The position numbers were made by a program, and so were the translations under genes. Of a stretch of 64,000 nt of DNA, positions 43,226 to 55,890 are shown one piece after another (the stretch's first letter is position 1; each line of letters starts with the position of its first letter). Source of the stretch: Armillaria gallica (lineage: Eukaryota; Basidiomycota; Agaricomycetes; Agaricales; Physalacriaceae); assembly GCA_037576215.1 (NCBI GenBank), contig JBANDB010000007.1:2945001-3009000 (forward strand), in the 5' to 3' direction. The notes beneath the pieces are model-generated. The model was not told where the DNA came from, made no database searches, and worked only from the letters and a program-made list of their open reading frames with translations.

Positions 43226-46200
43226 CTATAAATCTGAAACGTCCCATGTCATAAATGATTTGCTATCCTGAGTAATAAGCCTGCACCCATCAGCAGTGAC
43301 AAATATTTGACGGTGATCAATGGGGCCTTCCAAATGGTGAATTGTTGTGCTCTGTCTGCTTGCAGGACATTGAACAACAACATCCCATGACCACTGCTGT
43401 GGATTTTCTTTATGTTCCCAATCTTGAATGTAGGCAAATTTCTTGCTATCAGGAAACCATGCCAAGTCATACACATTTTCGACAACTTCTATAGGCTCCA
43501 TGATATTATCCTTATCAGATCCAGACGTGACTCCCAATATGCATGTCTGCAATTTTTCCTCATTGGTGATGGCAACCTTTGAGCCATCAGGCGACATTTG
43601 ACAATGAAATTGACTATTATAGTATATGGGGTCATCAAGATGGTTGACTTTGAAACCAGGAAAACCTGTATCCTAAATGATCAATATCACTATAAAGATG
43701 ACAAAGACTATAACCTACTGTGTATGTGGTCAGAATGCAGAGTACCCGTTGATATTTCCCACTCTCGTAACAATATCATGTCTGTGGCTACCATCCATCC
43801 TAGTAACCTAGATCCATCTTCCATGACAGTGAACCCATGGATACCATGGATATTGTCACGATCATCCAGAGTCATCCATTTGTTGCTACCAGCAGTGCCT
43901 GGATCAACTTTAAGCATTGAACCTAAATCCTTATCAACAATGACAAACCCCTGTGCATATTGAAGTATATCACAACTGTCTCTGTTCCACCCAAGAAACA
44001 GGTAATTGTCACAGTGAAAGGTCTGAGTATTGACAATAGAGATGAACATAGTCGTGTTGTCATCGCTGTCAGTGCTGTGGCCACAATTGTCATCAAGGGT
44101 GTCATGCCTCTCAATGACTTCATATTGTATACCATTAAGACGAGAGAACTCAAACTCATATGGCAATCCTATGAGCCTGATGATCTGAACACTGGCATCC
44201 ATCTGCTCATAGGAAATATTGATGTAGGATGGTAATTGCAAATCAGGAAAGTAAAGTATCAATGCAGATGTTGGTTCCGCTATCTTCCCTGTGTCAACAT
44301 TGAACAGCACAGGACTGTCAACAGAATGTTGGGCACTAGTGGATGTTGTGGACTCAGATTGAATATAGCAAAAGCTTTGAAATACAGACAAGCTCTGACT
44401 GTCACCTGCATGCCAAAATATAACAGCTAGCAGGCGTTCCTTGTCAAAAGAGGCATAGATACCACAGCCTTCCCTGTCTCTGCAAATGAAGTTGTTGGTG
44501 GGTGACAAGAGTATCCCATCATGCACTGATCTGCACGATGACAATGTGTAGATACGCTTGAAGAATGAGAAGGCATGATAAACATATGTGCAAAGGCTTT
44601 GGTCTGTAACTTCAGCCTAGATGGAAGCTACAATGAGGTTGTGTATATTGATGATATAGAGCAGGAAACTTACATTGACCAGGGGAATTATCTTGAAGAA
44701 TACATGGTGAACACTATCGACAACATCTTTGTCATCATAATATTCCTTGAATGCATCAAGGATTTCGACCCAGAGTAAGAAGTAACACTCAAACAAGGAA
44801 CGGTAAGAGTCAATCCCAAGTTCAATCACCATGTCGAGATGATGCCTGAAAACTTCCACAGCGTAGCTTTCTCCCTCAGATAATACAACATGGTGTGGAG
44901 TCTGTGCCTTCTCTCTGAAACAGAACGGTACCCAAATACTGTGCTGTGCCTGATCCTTCTCAAGGTGATCATAGCGTGGCATCCATTTTTCCAAGAACAT
45001 TGTCAAGGATAACACACACCGCCGAGCAAGCTCCTTTTCATGTTCCTTGACATCTATGAACCATCCATCCCCGCATCTGCAATGATCTTGGAGAAAATCA
45101 TCAAATGATTTATGTATAAGCTCCAGGCTCCCGGATCTCTCTTGTACCACACTTCCTATTTTGTCAATGATGAGCTGCGCTGAAGGGTCTTCTTCTTGCA
45201 GAACAAGCTCGGGAAGCATAGGAACCGTCATGCTCCTCTTGCGAACAACCAGGGCGCCTAACACTGCACGAATGCATCGTTGGACATCTTCCTTCGTTCC
45301 CAGTACTTCCGATACAATGGTATCCAAGGCGGATCGATATAGTGTCATCAAGGCTTCCATTGCATCTGCTGGAATAGTAGTTTCAAGTAACACGTTGAGC
45401 CTCCGAAGACAGGGAAGACCGCATAGGAATGAACAGACTGTGGCCGCCCATATGAACAGCCCGCTCGCCCGCTCAGCCAGTGAAAAGACAACATATTCCT
45501 TATTGTGGGTGCCCCAGACACTCTCGTCATCGATGCTGGTAAACCTTTGCCGGATGAAGTACCGTATATCCTGTTTAACCTCATCTGAAGAGGTATCTAA
45601 AGGATAGTGATGGAGATGTGGGTGGTCCTTGAAAACCCGAGCAATCCTTTCCTCAGGCCGACTTGAGATAATGAGCCGCATGAATGGCAGTTTGGGCCCA
45701 AACCCATCCGCAAGTACTTCCAGCAACTCTTTTGACACATCGCTTTCATCAAGACTGTCAATGACGACAACCAAAGGCCCTTCATCTTGTAATTCCAGAA
45801 TTGTCTCCAATGGCTCCTGCACAAGGATTCGGAACTGGGTACGTGATTCGGATGCTGGCAATTTGGCTGCAGCAGGAGATGCAGTCAAAGCTTGAGCGAT
45901 GGCATTGCCTATGCAATGATCGAACATGGCCAAAGAGTAGGCAATGGATGTGATGAGTCCTGATGAATCCCGGTACGAGGTTCTGTCGTAACGAATGAAA
46001 GCGGCAAGGCGACTACGGCGGCTCATATCCAAGCAGAGACGGTTATGGAGGGTGCCGACAAGTGAACTCTTGCCTGTCCCCGCCAGACCACTACACCAAA
46101 GGACGCTGTCGTCGCAGTCCGTAATCCACGTCAACAAGTACTGGATAGTTTCCTTGCGTGTACCGGGCATACACGTCGATTTGGGACCAAGCTCCTGCTT

Positions 46201-47666
46201 GTGCCCTAGTGGCCGAAGCAATTCCCTTATAGCTACTCAGATTGAGCTTACAGCATGGTTATGATTGATGCGAAGAGACATACCAAGTATATCAACATTG
46301 ACTCTGACACCCAATGTCGCGACAAGCGTGTCCTTTGCTACACCCGATTTCAACTGCTTGCGCAAATTCACAAACCCTTGAATGAATTCTTCTGCATTCT
46401 CTGTCACATTCCGTAAAAGTAAGCGCTCTGAAATAGGTGTTAGATATCACTGTCTTGAAATGAACGATAGACACACTGATGCGGTTTTTGTTTGTATATC
46501 TCTTGATGAACATCCCGCAATCGGACGTGGTCTGGAATAATGCTTTATAGATCGGTTGCAACCGCTCTTCCTGCCACAGCTGGCGGTAGTTGCTCGCCTC
46601 CTTGTAGGTCGTGATCATGGCTCCGCACAGTCGGAGTACAGTGTTATCCCGTTCTATCCGCTGCTTCAAAATCTATCCAAAAATGCGTGGTCAGCTGATC
46701 GTCCTGCTTCCGATAAGGCTTGTACTTACACTAACGCAAGGGGAAATAACACTCCATGCTATTGAAGCAGCGGGGTGTGCCTGGCAATGCTCATTTAGCA
46801 CCTACAAATTTGTTGCAAGGAACGTGCTCACGCTCGTGAATGCATCAATCACGCTCTTCACGATATCAAAACCATCAATCAATCTGGACATCCATTCCGA
46901 GTGTTCGAAGTTAAGCTTGACGGTTTCCCCAACGACTTCCTCCGCAGTTGCATAATAATCTTCCACCGGCATCGCAGAGGTTTCCTCGGGTTGCAGACTC
47001 GACAAGGCTGAGGTATCCTGATTTTCTAGATCCATAAAATTTGATGGACCACTCTGGGGTGCGGCCAACATGTCTTGATCCTCGCTTGCCGATTGTGTGA
47101 TCGAAGAGTAGACGGAGGCACCTTCCCTGAAGATCTTCAAAGAGACGTTGGCGCAGGAAAGCTTGCTACGTATGGGTATGATGATAGCTAGCGCATATAT
47201 TTTAGATACTGACGGGGGAGAATACAAGACACTTACTGTCGTTTTCACCAATCAGAATATCTCGGATCAATGCCTCAGAAAAACCAATGACTCGATACTC
47301 TCCCTTGTCCTGACGGCAGTATGTTTCCACTTCAAATGTCTCGGATTCCCCGGTGTCGTTCCTGGATATGCAATGAGCTACGATTCAAGCAGCATTTTAA
47401 CACCATTACAGATCAAGATTCAGTGTCCATCTCGGTGTCGAGGTTGTCCCACGGTCTTTCTTGTTCGGCTTGTACGTCTTGGTCTTTTCGTAGACATTTC
47501 CCGCAAATATCTTGAGATAATACGACCGTCTACCCCATTCTGAGGGTAAATTGAGTAGTTCGATAGCTACGTCGCAACGGCACTTAGCGAAAAGACCGCG
47601 AATGTGATAGTGAAAGTGACCGTACCTTTGATCCGACAAAAGTGATATCTGCCATTTCATGAGCAC
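43226..47666 (-). CDS. NLR2: C2-NACHT-beta-propeller NLR, complete
   Basis: Fungal NLR, a likely intracellular sensor that assembles through its NTPase (function inferred from the family). Exons (minus) are 47410-47666, 47237-47361, 46832-47187, 46730-46780, 46477-46672, 46284-46400, 44674-46232, 43719-44616 and 43226-43665. All junctions have GT/AG and keep the frame, giving about 1330 residues. The order is C2-like domain; acidic linker; helical region; NACHT with Walker A GLAGTGKSSL (about 46060-46089) and Walker B-like VVVIDSLDES; helical winged part; then a degenerate propeller (CQMSPDGSKVAI, VYDLAWFPDSKKFAYI, DSKSFMTWDVSDL). The start at ATG 47666 is tentative. No internal stop. The 5' part is nearly identical to NLR1. 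Confidence 0.88.
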
Positions 47667-50600
47667 AAGCGATTCTAGAAACCGTAATCAAGGGCTCACC
47701 GTTTGTCCATCCCAATGCTCGACGATGGAGGTGCAGTGGAAGAGCAGGTGCTGCACATATGTACACCACGAGGCTAGATGCGTGCCTTACGGCATCATTA
47801 CTTCGACTTCGATGAGAAGATGCTGTATGCACTGCCGAGCGAAAGAAAACCGCATAGCCATGACTCAATGCCAGCTACCCCGGTGGTCTGCTGTTAAAGG
47901 CAGTGTCATTCCATTTTTCCGTGAGCAGTATACACTGCACTTCGAAGGTATTTCGCGAAGACCAAGCCCAAGTTCAGTAGCTTCGAGCGCCAATCAATGG
48001 TTAGCTATCGGGAGATCGCCGACAAACTGGGAATTCTCTCCCCACCTTCAGGATGTTCGGTCTGCCACTGATATTGAGTTGTTGTAAGTAACTTGAGTAT
48101 GCCATAGTTGCCGGGTCGTCTAGCTTAAGCCACCGAAAGAGCTTAATACCGTGTTACCCCTCAAGATCAGACAGATGCCGGTCAAGGGATTCGGTTTTGG
48201 GGTGTAAACAGAACGATTATAAGAAGGGAACTCTTCGGATGTTCGATGACTATGCGCTATGAAGACGAAATACGATATTATACCGCCGTGCTCAGAAGAA
48301 ATTTGGTCATGTCTGCGAAGAAAAATCTCAGTATCCATCTCGCACATTTTTACAGCAGACTCTAAATGCTACATGCCTGACGAGAGAGGTGTTATCATTG
48401 TGTTGAGGACGGTATTCAGACATTGTCGGAATCTTGATCAATTATCAGATATTAGGCATCAAACGCGATCGTAGCTAACTATACTTACCTTGACCGTATC
48501 ACTATCCCAAGACTCGCAGCTGCATAATTTTCTTTTGCCCTTAGCCAACAAGCTTGAAAGAAAACATTGAACACGGTCAAAACAAAGGGAGGAGTCGACT
48601 CCTCGGCGACAAGGGTCGCTTTATAACCATTTCACAAACATCTTGGCAAGGTCATTGATAAAGAGTAAAAGAAAGAGACCGGGATGCGAGAAACGCAGCT
48701 TTATGGAAGTCGTCTGAAGCGCAAGGCATGACAATGAAACATTAGTCCATCCCAACGACTCTGTGACGAGGACAGTCCCAGAATGCCAGTATTTGTATAC
48801 CGCCCCCGGTCGAAAGTAGAATGAAAGGTTTTTCCAAAACATCAGGAACTTCTTTGAAGTTGTCCATTCAAACAACATGAGCCTCGATATACCGGGCGAG
48901 CGATGCGCTCGTTAGAATGGAAGACGAGTACCGGTGAGCTCGAGTTCCTGCAATTGTCAAGATTTCCAATAACGCGTAGGCAGGCGCGTCACCATCAGGT
49001 TCCAACGACGACTAAAGAGGCTTTGAGGACAGATGGTATGGCGAGATAGGATTTTGCCTCCAAAGGAAGAGTAAAATATCGTTATAAAAGTAGCGGTCTT
49101 CGTACAAGATTATCTCGAGCCTCGTACGGTGCAGAACGGAACCTCCCACTCACTCGGATGATAACTTGAACGTGTGTCGGTATTTCTTCTGCAAGTCTTT
49201 GGACAGTATAGAAAACGAGATTCAATGTAGCGGTATAGCAGAGGCTAGTGCCGACCCATCGTACGATGAAAGTGGCCGAGGAAATGGTGTTGGTGTTGTT
49301 GGAATGCCGGTGAAAGCGAAAGGCAAAGAAGCCCAGATTTATCCGGTCCGCATGGCTTGTGCCGGTACCGATACCATGAACCAACTTCTTTCTGTGCGTA
49401 TTTTCTGATGCGCAGAGGTCTGACTGATCATTTCAATTCAAGGATGTCTATATATCTGTAGCGAACTCAATTATTTTCGTTGAGGCGTTCTGTACACGGA
49501 GAGCAGCGTGTTACACCGCTGGTGCTACGTCTATCGCAGAATCTATGACCTCCCTTTCTGACTTCATTCTCCCCTCTCTCAGCTTCAAGCGCAGTGAAAA
49601 TTTCTACTGCCCTCCTGGATATTCAATGGCCGATTCGACTCTTCGCAGTGCACCGACCAACAATGGACAACTCTTGGCGGTGATATAGATACTTAGAACC
49701 CACTGCTGCAGGTGACTTGTTCAGCGCACCGTGGAAAGCGCCTACATCAATCCCAAGTCAGAGGAATCGGGATCCAGCCCTCTTTGCAAACGAGATTCAA
49801 ATAGATGTAAGTGTACCGGTGACGTCACCCGATAGTCCAAAGATATCTCCTTCCTCGAGAGTCAAGCTATTGCGCGTAGTTTTCGAGTTGCGGAATACGA
49901 CTGCCGTCGAAACGGTTCCCGTCCCTTGAAAGCTCGATGCTCCACGCCAAGAGAAAATCGATCCGACCCTAAGTATCGTGATTTGGATTGGTCGCTAAGA
50001 CCGGAGACAATATGACAGCCCCGTCAGTCAAAGCTGACGCTCTGTAAGACTCCATGTGGTGATGACATTGAAGCGGAGTTGCGAGGTAAGGAGCGAACGG
50101 AAAAGCGTTGTCACTTGAACAAGTAGACAACGGCAGAAAGGTCCCTTGAGCTCGCAAGATATGAGGCGACACGAAACTAATATTAAAAAGAGATGCGGCA
50201 AGGGAGATTATCACGGTGGTGGAGAAGTTTCGAGATATAGAGAGAACAGGGATGACTGTACTGCAGGCGTCGTTGTGATTCAGATCATTGAGGAAGATCC
50301 ATCAGTGCAAGTCGACATCCCGAACATCTAGGATTCGCCTTCTGGTGTTTGAGCAGCCGACGGAAAAACACCGCAAAACTTGGGTGCACGATATCAGTAA
50401 GCAATGGTTGGGGAGCATAGTCTTTGAGAGCTTGCACGCTTCAGGAGCGAACTTCTGCGAGCTTAAAGACTTGGCGCCGCAGCCTCAAGGTCGGCAACGA
50501 GGTGTAGCGGCAACTTGCTGGAGGCTTCACACTGTCTGGCGCTGCAGTCTCAGAGCGACTCGTCCCAATTAAGGGCCTTGCTGATGTCGGTGAACTTTGT

Positions 50601-52925
50601 GGAAACCCTAACGGGCTTTCAGTGAATAACCAAGTAATGGTAGATTGTACTGAGGCTAACCGGCAGAAATTTTCCTCAAAGATTAAAGCCCCGTCTGGAC
50701 TGAAAGCGTCATCTGTGTCCGCAGCGGCACGTAAAAGACTTGTTCGTGAGCCTAAATCTGCCAATCAAACAGAGGACACTTTCAGAGAGTAGGGTACGCA
50801 CACTTTGTACCGACAACACTTGATTATGCAGAGTATTGACCCTACTCTCCCACTTGCAAAAAAAGTCTGCGAAGCAACAAGATTGCTACGCATGGCCGCA
50901 AGGACCAAATTCGTGCAGAGCTTGCAGGAGAATCACTCGAATACGTTGCGCATGATAGGAATACACGGGGCGTATGTCGCCTTTTCTCTGTATTTGCGAC
51001 GCTAGTGTTGCCTCTGGAGTTGCGCATCAGAAATGGCGCATATTTGAGAGGCCGTCATCCAGCAAGATGAGCGGGTAGTTGCCATCCTGTAAAATGAATG
51101 TCTTCATGGTCGTTCTTTGCAGGTCGATGGTAGCGTCCGGTGGCAAGGTGAGTATGGTCGATGAAGGTGAGTTCTACTTCGCGATGGGTTGTCGATGAAG
51201 GAATGGAATAATACGAGTCCACTAACAGCGCCATTGATTAGTTCCAAATGAAAACGTCCGAAAAGGGAGAATTGACGCACCCCGATGGCCATCTGTCCCG
51301 CATACCAACCGGGTGCGAATGGCCTGCGTAATACGCTAGGTCGATGTCAATTCTTGAAGTGCTTCATGACATGTATGAGCCAGGCATCCTGAACGGCACG
51401 GCTTAGTCGGTGAGAAAATGTGGTGTATTTCAAAAGAGAGCACACCTTCCACAATCCCAAATCTCATGGAGCCCAATCTTCCTTGCGCGTGGAAAACGAC
51501 GACTTCCAGAATCAAGCAGACGGGCGGACAGCATCAGATATCATATATCTGATAAGAATACGGAGACGAAGGCTGACGGGAGGAGGGACTCTAAAACGAG
51601 CTGAGTCAATGAAAATATGCTAGTAGACCAACGACGCACTCACGAGGGATGAGATGCTCATAGAAGTTCTGAGCCATTGTCTATCATTCTGGTCTATATT
51701 AAAAATTGTAGTCTAAGAGCCGAAGAACTTTTGTTGATGCAATGGCTGGAGTCCGAGTCGCAACGAGCATCGATAAGGGTCCGCTGGGCTGAGTTGATAG
51801 CATAGAAAGAGCGCTAGATAGTATCAACAGCATAAAAGCGCCTCCGGACAGTGTTGCAGCCGTGAACGCGCGTGAACGTTTGAACGAGTAGCATACTAAG
51901 AGGCGCCTAGCTACAGGGTGGGGAGATATGTAGCGCTGTTCCCGCGGTCGACATTTGAGACTTTCGGACTTCGGACCGATCACTGGCACCGCGTACCTAC
52001 ACCCATCACTAGCGACGTTTCCCACTACTCCGCCGTCTCAACACTCCTATTACTCTGCGCTATTGATATTCGCGGCTTAGACGTCTGCCCTTTCTCCGTG
52101 GTCGCTCCAAGCAATATCTCAAACAAACCAACTTTGCACTGTGCGTCGAGTCCGTCATCGTTTTATCCTCGTTTGATTGACGCGTGGACGCAGACTCGAT
52201 TTTCCTGCGATCAGACAATCACATCGACTAGCTTCTCGCACAGGCTGCCTGAGAAATCACTGACATTTTAGTGGCAACTATACATCCGTGGCTAGTGACT
52301 ATCTCCCTTCCGCAAACAACCGCGATCTTGCCCCCAATCTCCTCAAACTTGCTATCCTCGGTGCTGAGAGAAACCTCGCGGTTGGACCCACCAGCGACTG
52401 GTGTGCAGGGGACGAAAGAAAAGGCGCCTACTCCGACCTGTATCGTCATCATTGAAAGGCGCCACCTCTATCGGAATCGTCTTTCCTGGACTTGAACGGG
52501 GCAATAGCCAGCACCTAGAGTGGTGCATGGAACCAGCCCGTATCGGGTTCCATAACAGTTCCACCAAGCCTCCGACGTCACAGATCGTTATTCTTCCTTG
52601 TCAGACATACGACTCTCACGCGAAACCGGACATCCGTGCACGTTCAAGTCTTCTGGGCATGCTTCGCGACGTCACATCGCTCTCCGTCCCTGTGTTCAGT
52701 TGACCGTGCAAGACTACAAGCTGGCATCGACGACATCCCTGGATAATGTCCAACATCGCCATATCCAAAGACTCTGCGGAGATTCTCTGCACTGTTGAAA
52801 CGAGCAACCGTTACAGATATCTTTTTAACGATTATTTCTATCCATCTTTCCACTCTCCATCACTCTTCCGCATCGACTCGATTGCACACCCTGGGCACGG
52901 GGCACAGCGTCCATGAGCTTGCTCA
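47667..52925. repeat. Segmental duplication copy III, leader and spacer
   Basis: Follows copy I in the same order. Position 1 corresponds to 46358, and the NLR leader, the broken gene (49.7-50.3 kb) and the spacer follow. The 1.26-kb block of copy I at 3005-4270 is missing. Instead, 49410 joins directly to the sequence equivalent to 4270. Open frames are short and not conserved between copies. No intact gene recognised. Confidence 0.7.
49680..50340 (-). pseudogene. Fragment of the unrecognised duplicated gene (copy III)
   Basis: Carries the shared block ALTDGAVILSPVLATNPNHD on the minus strand, with a stop soon after (in the GRIDFLLA segment region) and a broken RYIFV segment. The intact-looking equivalents are at 5.2 and 58.3 kb. 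Confidence 0.35.
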
Positions 52926-52971
52926 TTCACGTAAACGACGGCATCTTACCAGCGAAGCCTCATCTTGTCAG

Positions 52972-53092
52972 CTCTCTATTGGCATATCGGCGACGCGTGT
53001 CATTCGCTTCACGAGCTAGGTTCGAGTCCCAGCAAGAGGATCGCAGCGCGCGCCCTCCCTATGAAGGGAGGTGTGTGTTGCGCATTGTTTTT
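52972..53092 (+). ncRNA. tRNA-like/hairpin RNA unit, subtype 1 (array III)
   Basis: The A box TGGCATATCGG is at 52980-52990 and the B box GGTTCGAGTCC at 53019-53029. The middle arm is GACGCG/CGCTTC around TGTCATT. The hairpin is CGCAGCGCGCGCCCTCCC against GGGAGGTGTGTGTTGCG, with one base bulged. TTTTT is at 53088-53092. The upstream box is TTCACGTAAA at 52926-52935. Confidence 0.65.
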
Positions 53093-53469
53093 ATCTAGGG
53101 AAAATCCTTTCTTTCGTTCTAATCTCCGGCTCGACGTCCCCTTTTCAAGTCTAGTTATTCCTTGTATCCCTTCGGCGTCAATACACCAATTCTCGCCTTA
53201 GGCAGAATTGGCTCGAGTCCCATATGTTTATTTTTCTCGAGAGGTATTGCTATGTAATTTGAATGAGTAGGTTTCCTCTCTTCGTTTCGCATCCAGCTAG
53301 CTCACTCTATCCTATTTTTCTAATTCAGTGTTCCCCGTTCAGATCCTGGACACTCTGCTTCGGAACAGCGGGCTTCCGTTGTATCAGCCTCAATTTACGG
53401 CCCGCCCTTTCTTCTTCGACGGCGTCTTTACATGCATCATAGTTCGGCTGTGATATCATTCATTGAAGG

Positions 53470-53592
53470 AGGGCCATGGTATATCGGGGAAGCGGTCTCG
53501 TCGCTTCCCGTCACTGGGTTCAATTCCCTGCGAGAGAGATCGCAACACACATCCTGCTCAATATGGCAGGGCGTATGTTGTGAAGCTTTTTT
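53470..53592 (+). ncRNA. tRNA-like/hairpin RNA unit, subtype 2 (array III)
   Basis: The A box TGGTATATCGG is at 53477-53487 and the B box GGTTCAATTCC at 53517-53527. The anticodon-like arm is GGGAAGCG/CGCTTCCC around GTCTCGT. Compared with subtype 2 elsewhere (GAGAAGCG/CGCTTCTC), A-T has become G-C on both sides. In the 3' hairpin CCTGC/GCAGG replaces CCTCC/GGAGG, again on both sides. The 5' CTCTCTG end is lost. TTTTTT is at 53587-53592. Confidence 0.6.
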
Positions 53593-53939
53593 GTTTCATG
53601 CTGTCTATGGTCTTCGGGAAGGACTGACCATCCATGCAATTTCGGGCAAGTCCTCGTACTCGGTGGTCCTTTCTGAACCTCGAGGTTCGTTTCCATCTTC
53701 GGCCTCACACTCATCGATTTCTTATATGATGCAAATAGTCTCTATGCATCTTCCACCTTCTGACAATATGCGGCGCTTTTTCAAATAAAGACGACTGCGG
53801 GGCTGTGGCTTTAGATTATCAATTCGAGATACACTTATGCCACAGACTCCCGAGGCGGCATGTACTTTGCAGCCATGGACCCATTTACATAAACGAACCA
53901 CCACGGCGATATGGGACCAGTGACGCTGCTTGTATTCAA

Positions 53940-54056
53940 CTCTCTGTTGGCATATTGGCGAAGCGCGGGCTGCGATGATTGGGTTCGACTCCCAGCCAGA
54001 GAGATCGGAGCGCGCGCCCTCCCGAGGACGGGTGGGTGTGCGTTGCGACACTTTTT
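53940..54056 (+). ncRNA. tRNA-like/hairpin RNA unit, subtype 3 (array III)
   Basis: CTCTCTG/CAGAGAG ends. The A box TGGCATATTGG is at 53948-53958 and the B box GGTTCGACTCC at 53982-53992. The hairpin has one mismatch (GGGTGGG). TTTTT is at 54052-54056. The upstream TTTACATAAA is at 53884-53893, 64 bases before the A box, as in array I. Confidence 0.65.
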
Positions 54057-54334
54057 GCTTGGAGCCTCGCGTCCTTTCGGATTCAATGCCTTAGATGGTA
54101 AGCTTTACTCTTTCTTCCAGTTGATATATTTATCTCTCAGTATACACACTCCGAACTCTCGTTATTTATTTCGTTCCATGAATTCCAACTCCTCTTTAGC
54201 TCTCGTATGCAAGCTCCAACTTCGGCGGTGCCTCAAGAGAATCAGTCTAACTCGGCGGCTCTCCTTAATGAGTTACACGCCATTTACATAAACGACGGAC
54301 GGCTTACAGTAAAAACCCATTACCATATCGACAA

Positions 54335-54455
54335 CTCTCTGATGGCGTACCGAGGAAGCGTCTACATCGCTTTCTCCTGTTGGGTTCGATTCCCAGCGAG
54401 AGAGATCGCACCATATGCCCTCCTGGCAGCCGAGAGGGCGTATGTTGTGTTTTTT
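54335..54455 (+). ncRNA. tRNA-like/hairpin RNA unit, subtype 4 (array III)
   Basis: CTCTCTG starts the unit. The A box TGGCGTACCGA is at 54343-54353 and the B box GGTTCGATTCC at 54383-54393. The arm GGAAGCG/CGCTTTC encloses the 7-base loop TCTACAT. The hairpin pairs GCCCTC with GAGGGC and continues with CATATG/CGTATG. Six T at 54450-54455. The upstream TTTACATAAA is at 54283-54292. Confidence 0.65.
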
Positions 54456-54569
54456 GTTCCCTTTGCTTCGCAACGCATTATTCTTCCAGTGCACCGCTTT
54501 GGGGGTTCAAGTGCATGCCTGAGTCTAGCCGTTACTTAAATGATATCGACGAACATGAACCTCAGGTCT

Positions 54570-54647
54570 CTAGTGGCATATTAGTACTAGTCCGGTGTAC
54601 TTGGGTTCAAGTCCCACCAGGAGATTTATGGATGCAGATTCTTTTTT
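54570..54647 (+). ncRNA. tRNA-like RNA unit, subtype 5 (array III)
   Basis: The A box TGGCATATTAG is at 54574-54584 and the B box GGTTCAAGTCC at 54604-54614. The ends TCTCTAG/CAGGAGA pair over 7 positions with one mismatch and one wobble. There is no long 3' hairpin. TTTTTT is at 54642-54647. It has the same downstream TTTTGGAAAAA sequence as the subtype-5 unit at 10.1 kb. Confidence 0.5.
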
Positions 54648-54689
54648 CTTTTGGAAAAAGAGTGATCAAAGAGAATCTTTGAGAATTGT

Positions 54690-54790
54690 TTCGTGGCGGC
54701 GCCAAACGGCGTAAACAAAGATGATCACGATTTACAAGAAAAGACTTCTTCGCCGTCGAGAATCGATTACGCGCGGACAGTGGAATCTGC
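54690..54790. other. Junction of the inverted duplication
   Basis: Left of about 54690 the sequence follows array I beyond subtype 5. Right of about 54780 it follows, inverted, array I from about 9070 back. About 90-100 bases between (with CGGCGCC and CGGCGTAAAC) match neither side clearly. It is the centre of the III/IV palindrome. Confidence 0.6.
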
Positions 54791-54917
54791 AAGAGGTGAA
54801 TAACGAGAATCTGCAAGGTTACCCTGGCGGATAAATGAACCGAACTAGAATTGACATTGAAAAAACTCACGGTCCAAGGGTCTACGTTGAACCTGGGAGG
54901 AAGTGACCCCTCCAAGC

Positions 54918-55034
54918 AAAAAGTGTCGCAACGCACACCTTCCCATCCTTGGGAGGGCGCGCGCTCCGATCTCTCGGGCTGGGAGTCGAACCCATCCTTC
55001 GCAGCCTGCGCTTCGCCGATACGCCAACAGAGAG
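54918..55034 (-). ncRNA. tRNA-like/hairpin RNA unit, subtype 3 (array IV, inverted)
   Basis: On the minus strand: CTCTCTG (55034-55028), A box TGGCGTATCGG (55026-55016), B box GGTTCGACTCC (54992-54982), hairpin, and TTTTT (54922-54918). The upstream box TTTACCTAAA is at 55090-55081, 64 bases before the A box. All parts are kept. Confidence 0.65.
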
Positions 55035-55372
55035 CTGAGTATATGCAGTGTCGCTGGTCCCACATCGCCGTCATGATTCGTTTAGGTAAATGGATCCGCG
55101 GCTGCAACGTACATGCCGCTTTGGAGTTTCGTGACGTATATTCTGAAGCGATAACCTGAAGCCACAGTCGCCTTCGTTTGAAGAAAGCGCCGCATCTTGT
55201 TGGAGAATGGAAAATATTTGCATCACATAAGAAATCGAAAAGTGTGAGGCCTATGATAGAAGCGAGCCGCGAGGTTCAGAAAGAAACACTGAGTACGAGG
55301 GTTTGCCTGAAATCGCGAGGGTAGTCAGTGGCGCCAAAACCGGAACAGAGGGAGGTTGTCCAGCATGAGCAT

Positions 55373-55493
55373 AAAGCTTCACAACATACGCCCTCCTGTA
55401 TAGAGGAGGGCGTATGTTGCGATCTCTCTCGCAGGGAATTGAACCCAATGACGAGAAGCGACGAGACCGCTTCTCTGATATACCATCAGAGAG
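55373..55493 (-). ncRNA. tRNA-like/hairpin RNA unit, subtype 2 (array IV), no T-run
   Basis: On the minus strand the A box is TGGTATATCAG (55485-55475) and the B box GGTTCAATTCC (55445-55435). The anticodon-like arm is an 8-bp perfect stem around GTCTCGT. The 3' hairpin is the best of the family: CAACATACGCCCTCCT pairs with AGGAGGGCGTATGTTG without mismatch. But the T-run is reduced to TTTA, so normal Pol III termination is doubtful. Confidence 0.6.
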
Positions 55494-55890
55494 CTAACAG
55501 GTGTCCTTCAATGGACTATTTCACAGCTGACCCACAATGTAAGTCAGACACCATCGAAAACGAGAGAGCGGAGCAGAAATAGCGACTGGAACCATGGAAG
55601 TTTGCGATTCAGAAGAGGATTGGAGTGATAGAAGAAGAACGAGACTCGCTGAATGAAAAAAATAGGGCGCATCGAGCTAGCTGAACACGAAACAAAAAGA
55701 TGAAACGTGCTCACCCAGAGTTACACGTCAATACCTCTTGAGAAAAGTAAACGTGTGGGACCCGAGCCCGTTCCGCCTGAGGCGAGAATTGGTGATAGAG
55801 ATTTGTCGTGACGTCGAGGGGATAGAAGAGTAAATAGACTTAAAATGGGACGTCGAGCCAAGATCAGAATAGAAAATGATTCGCCCTGGA

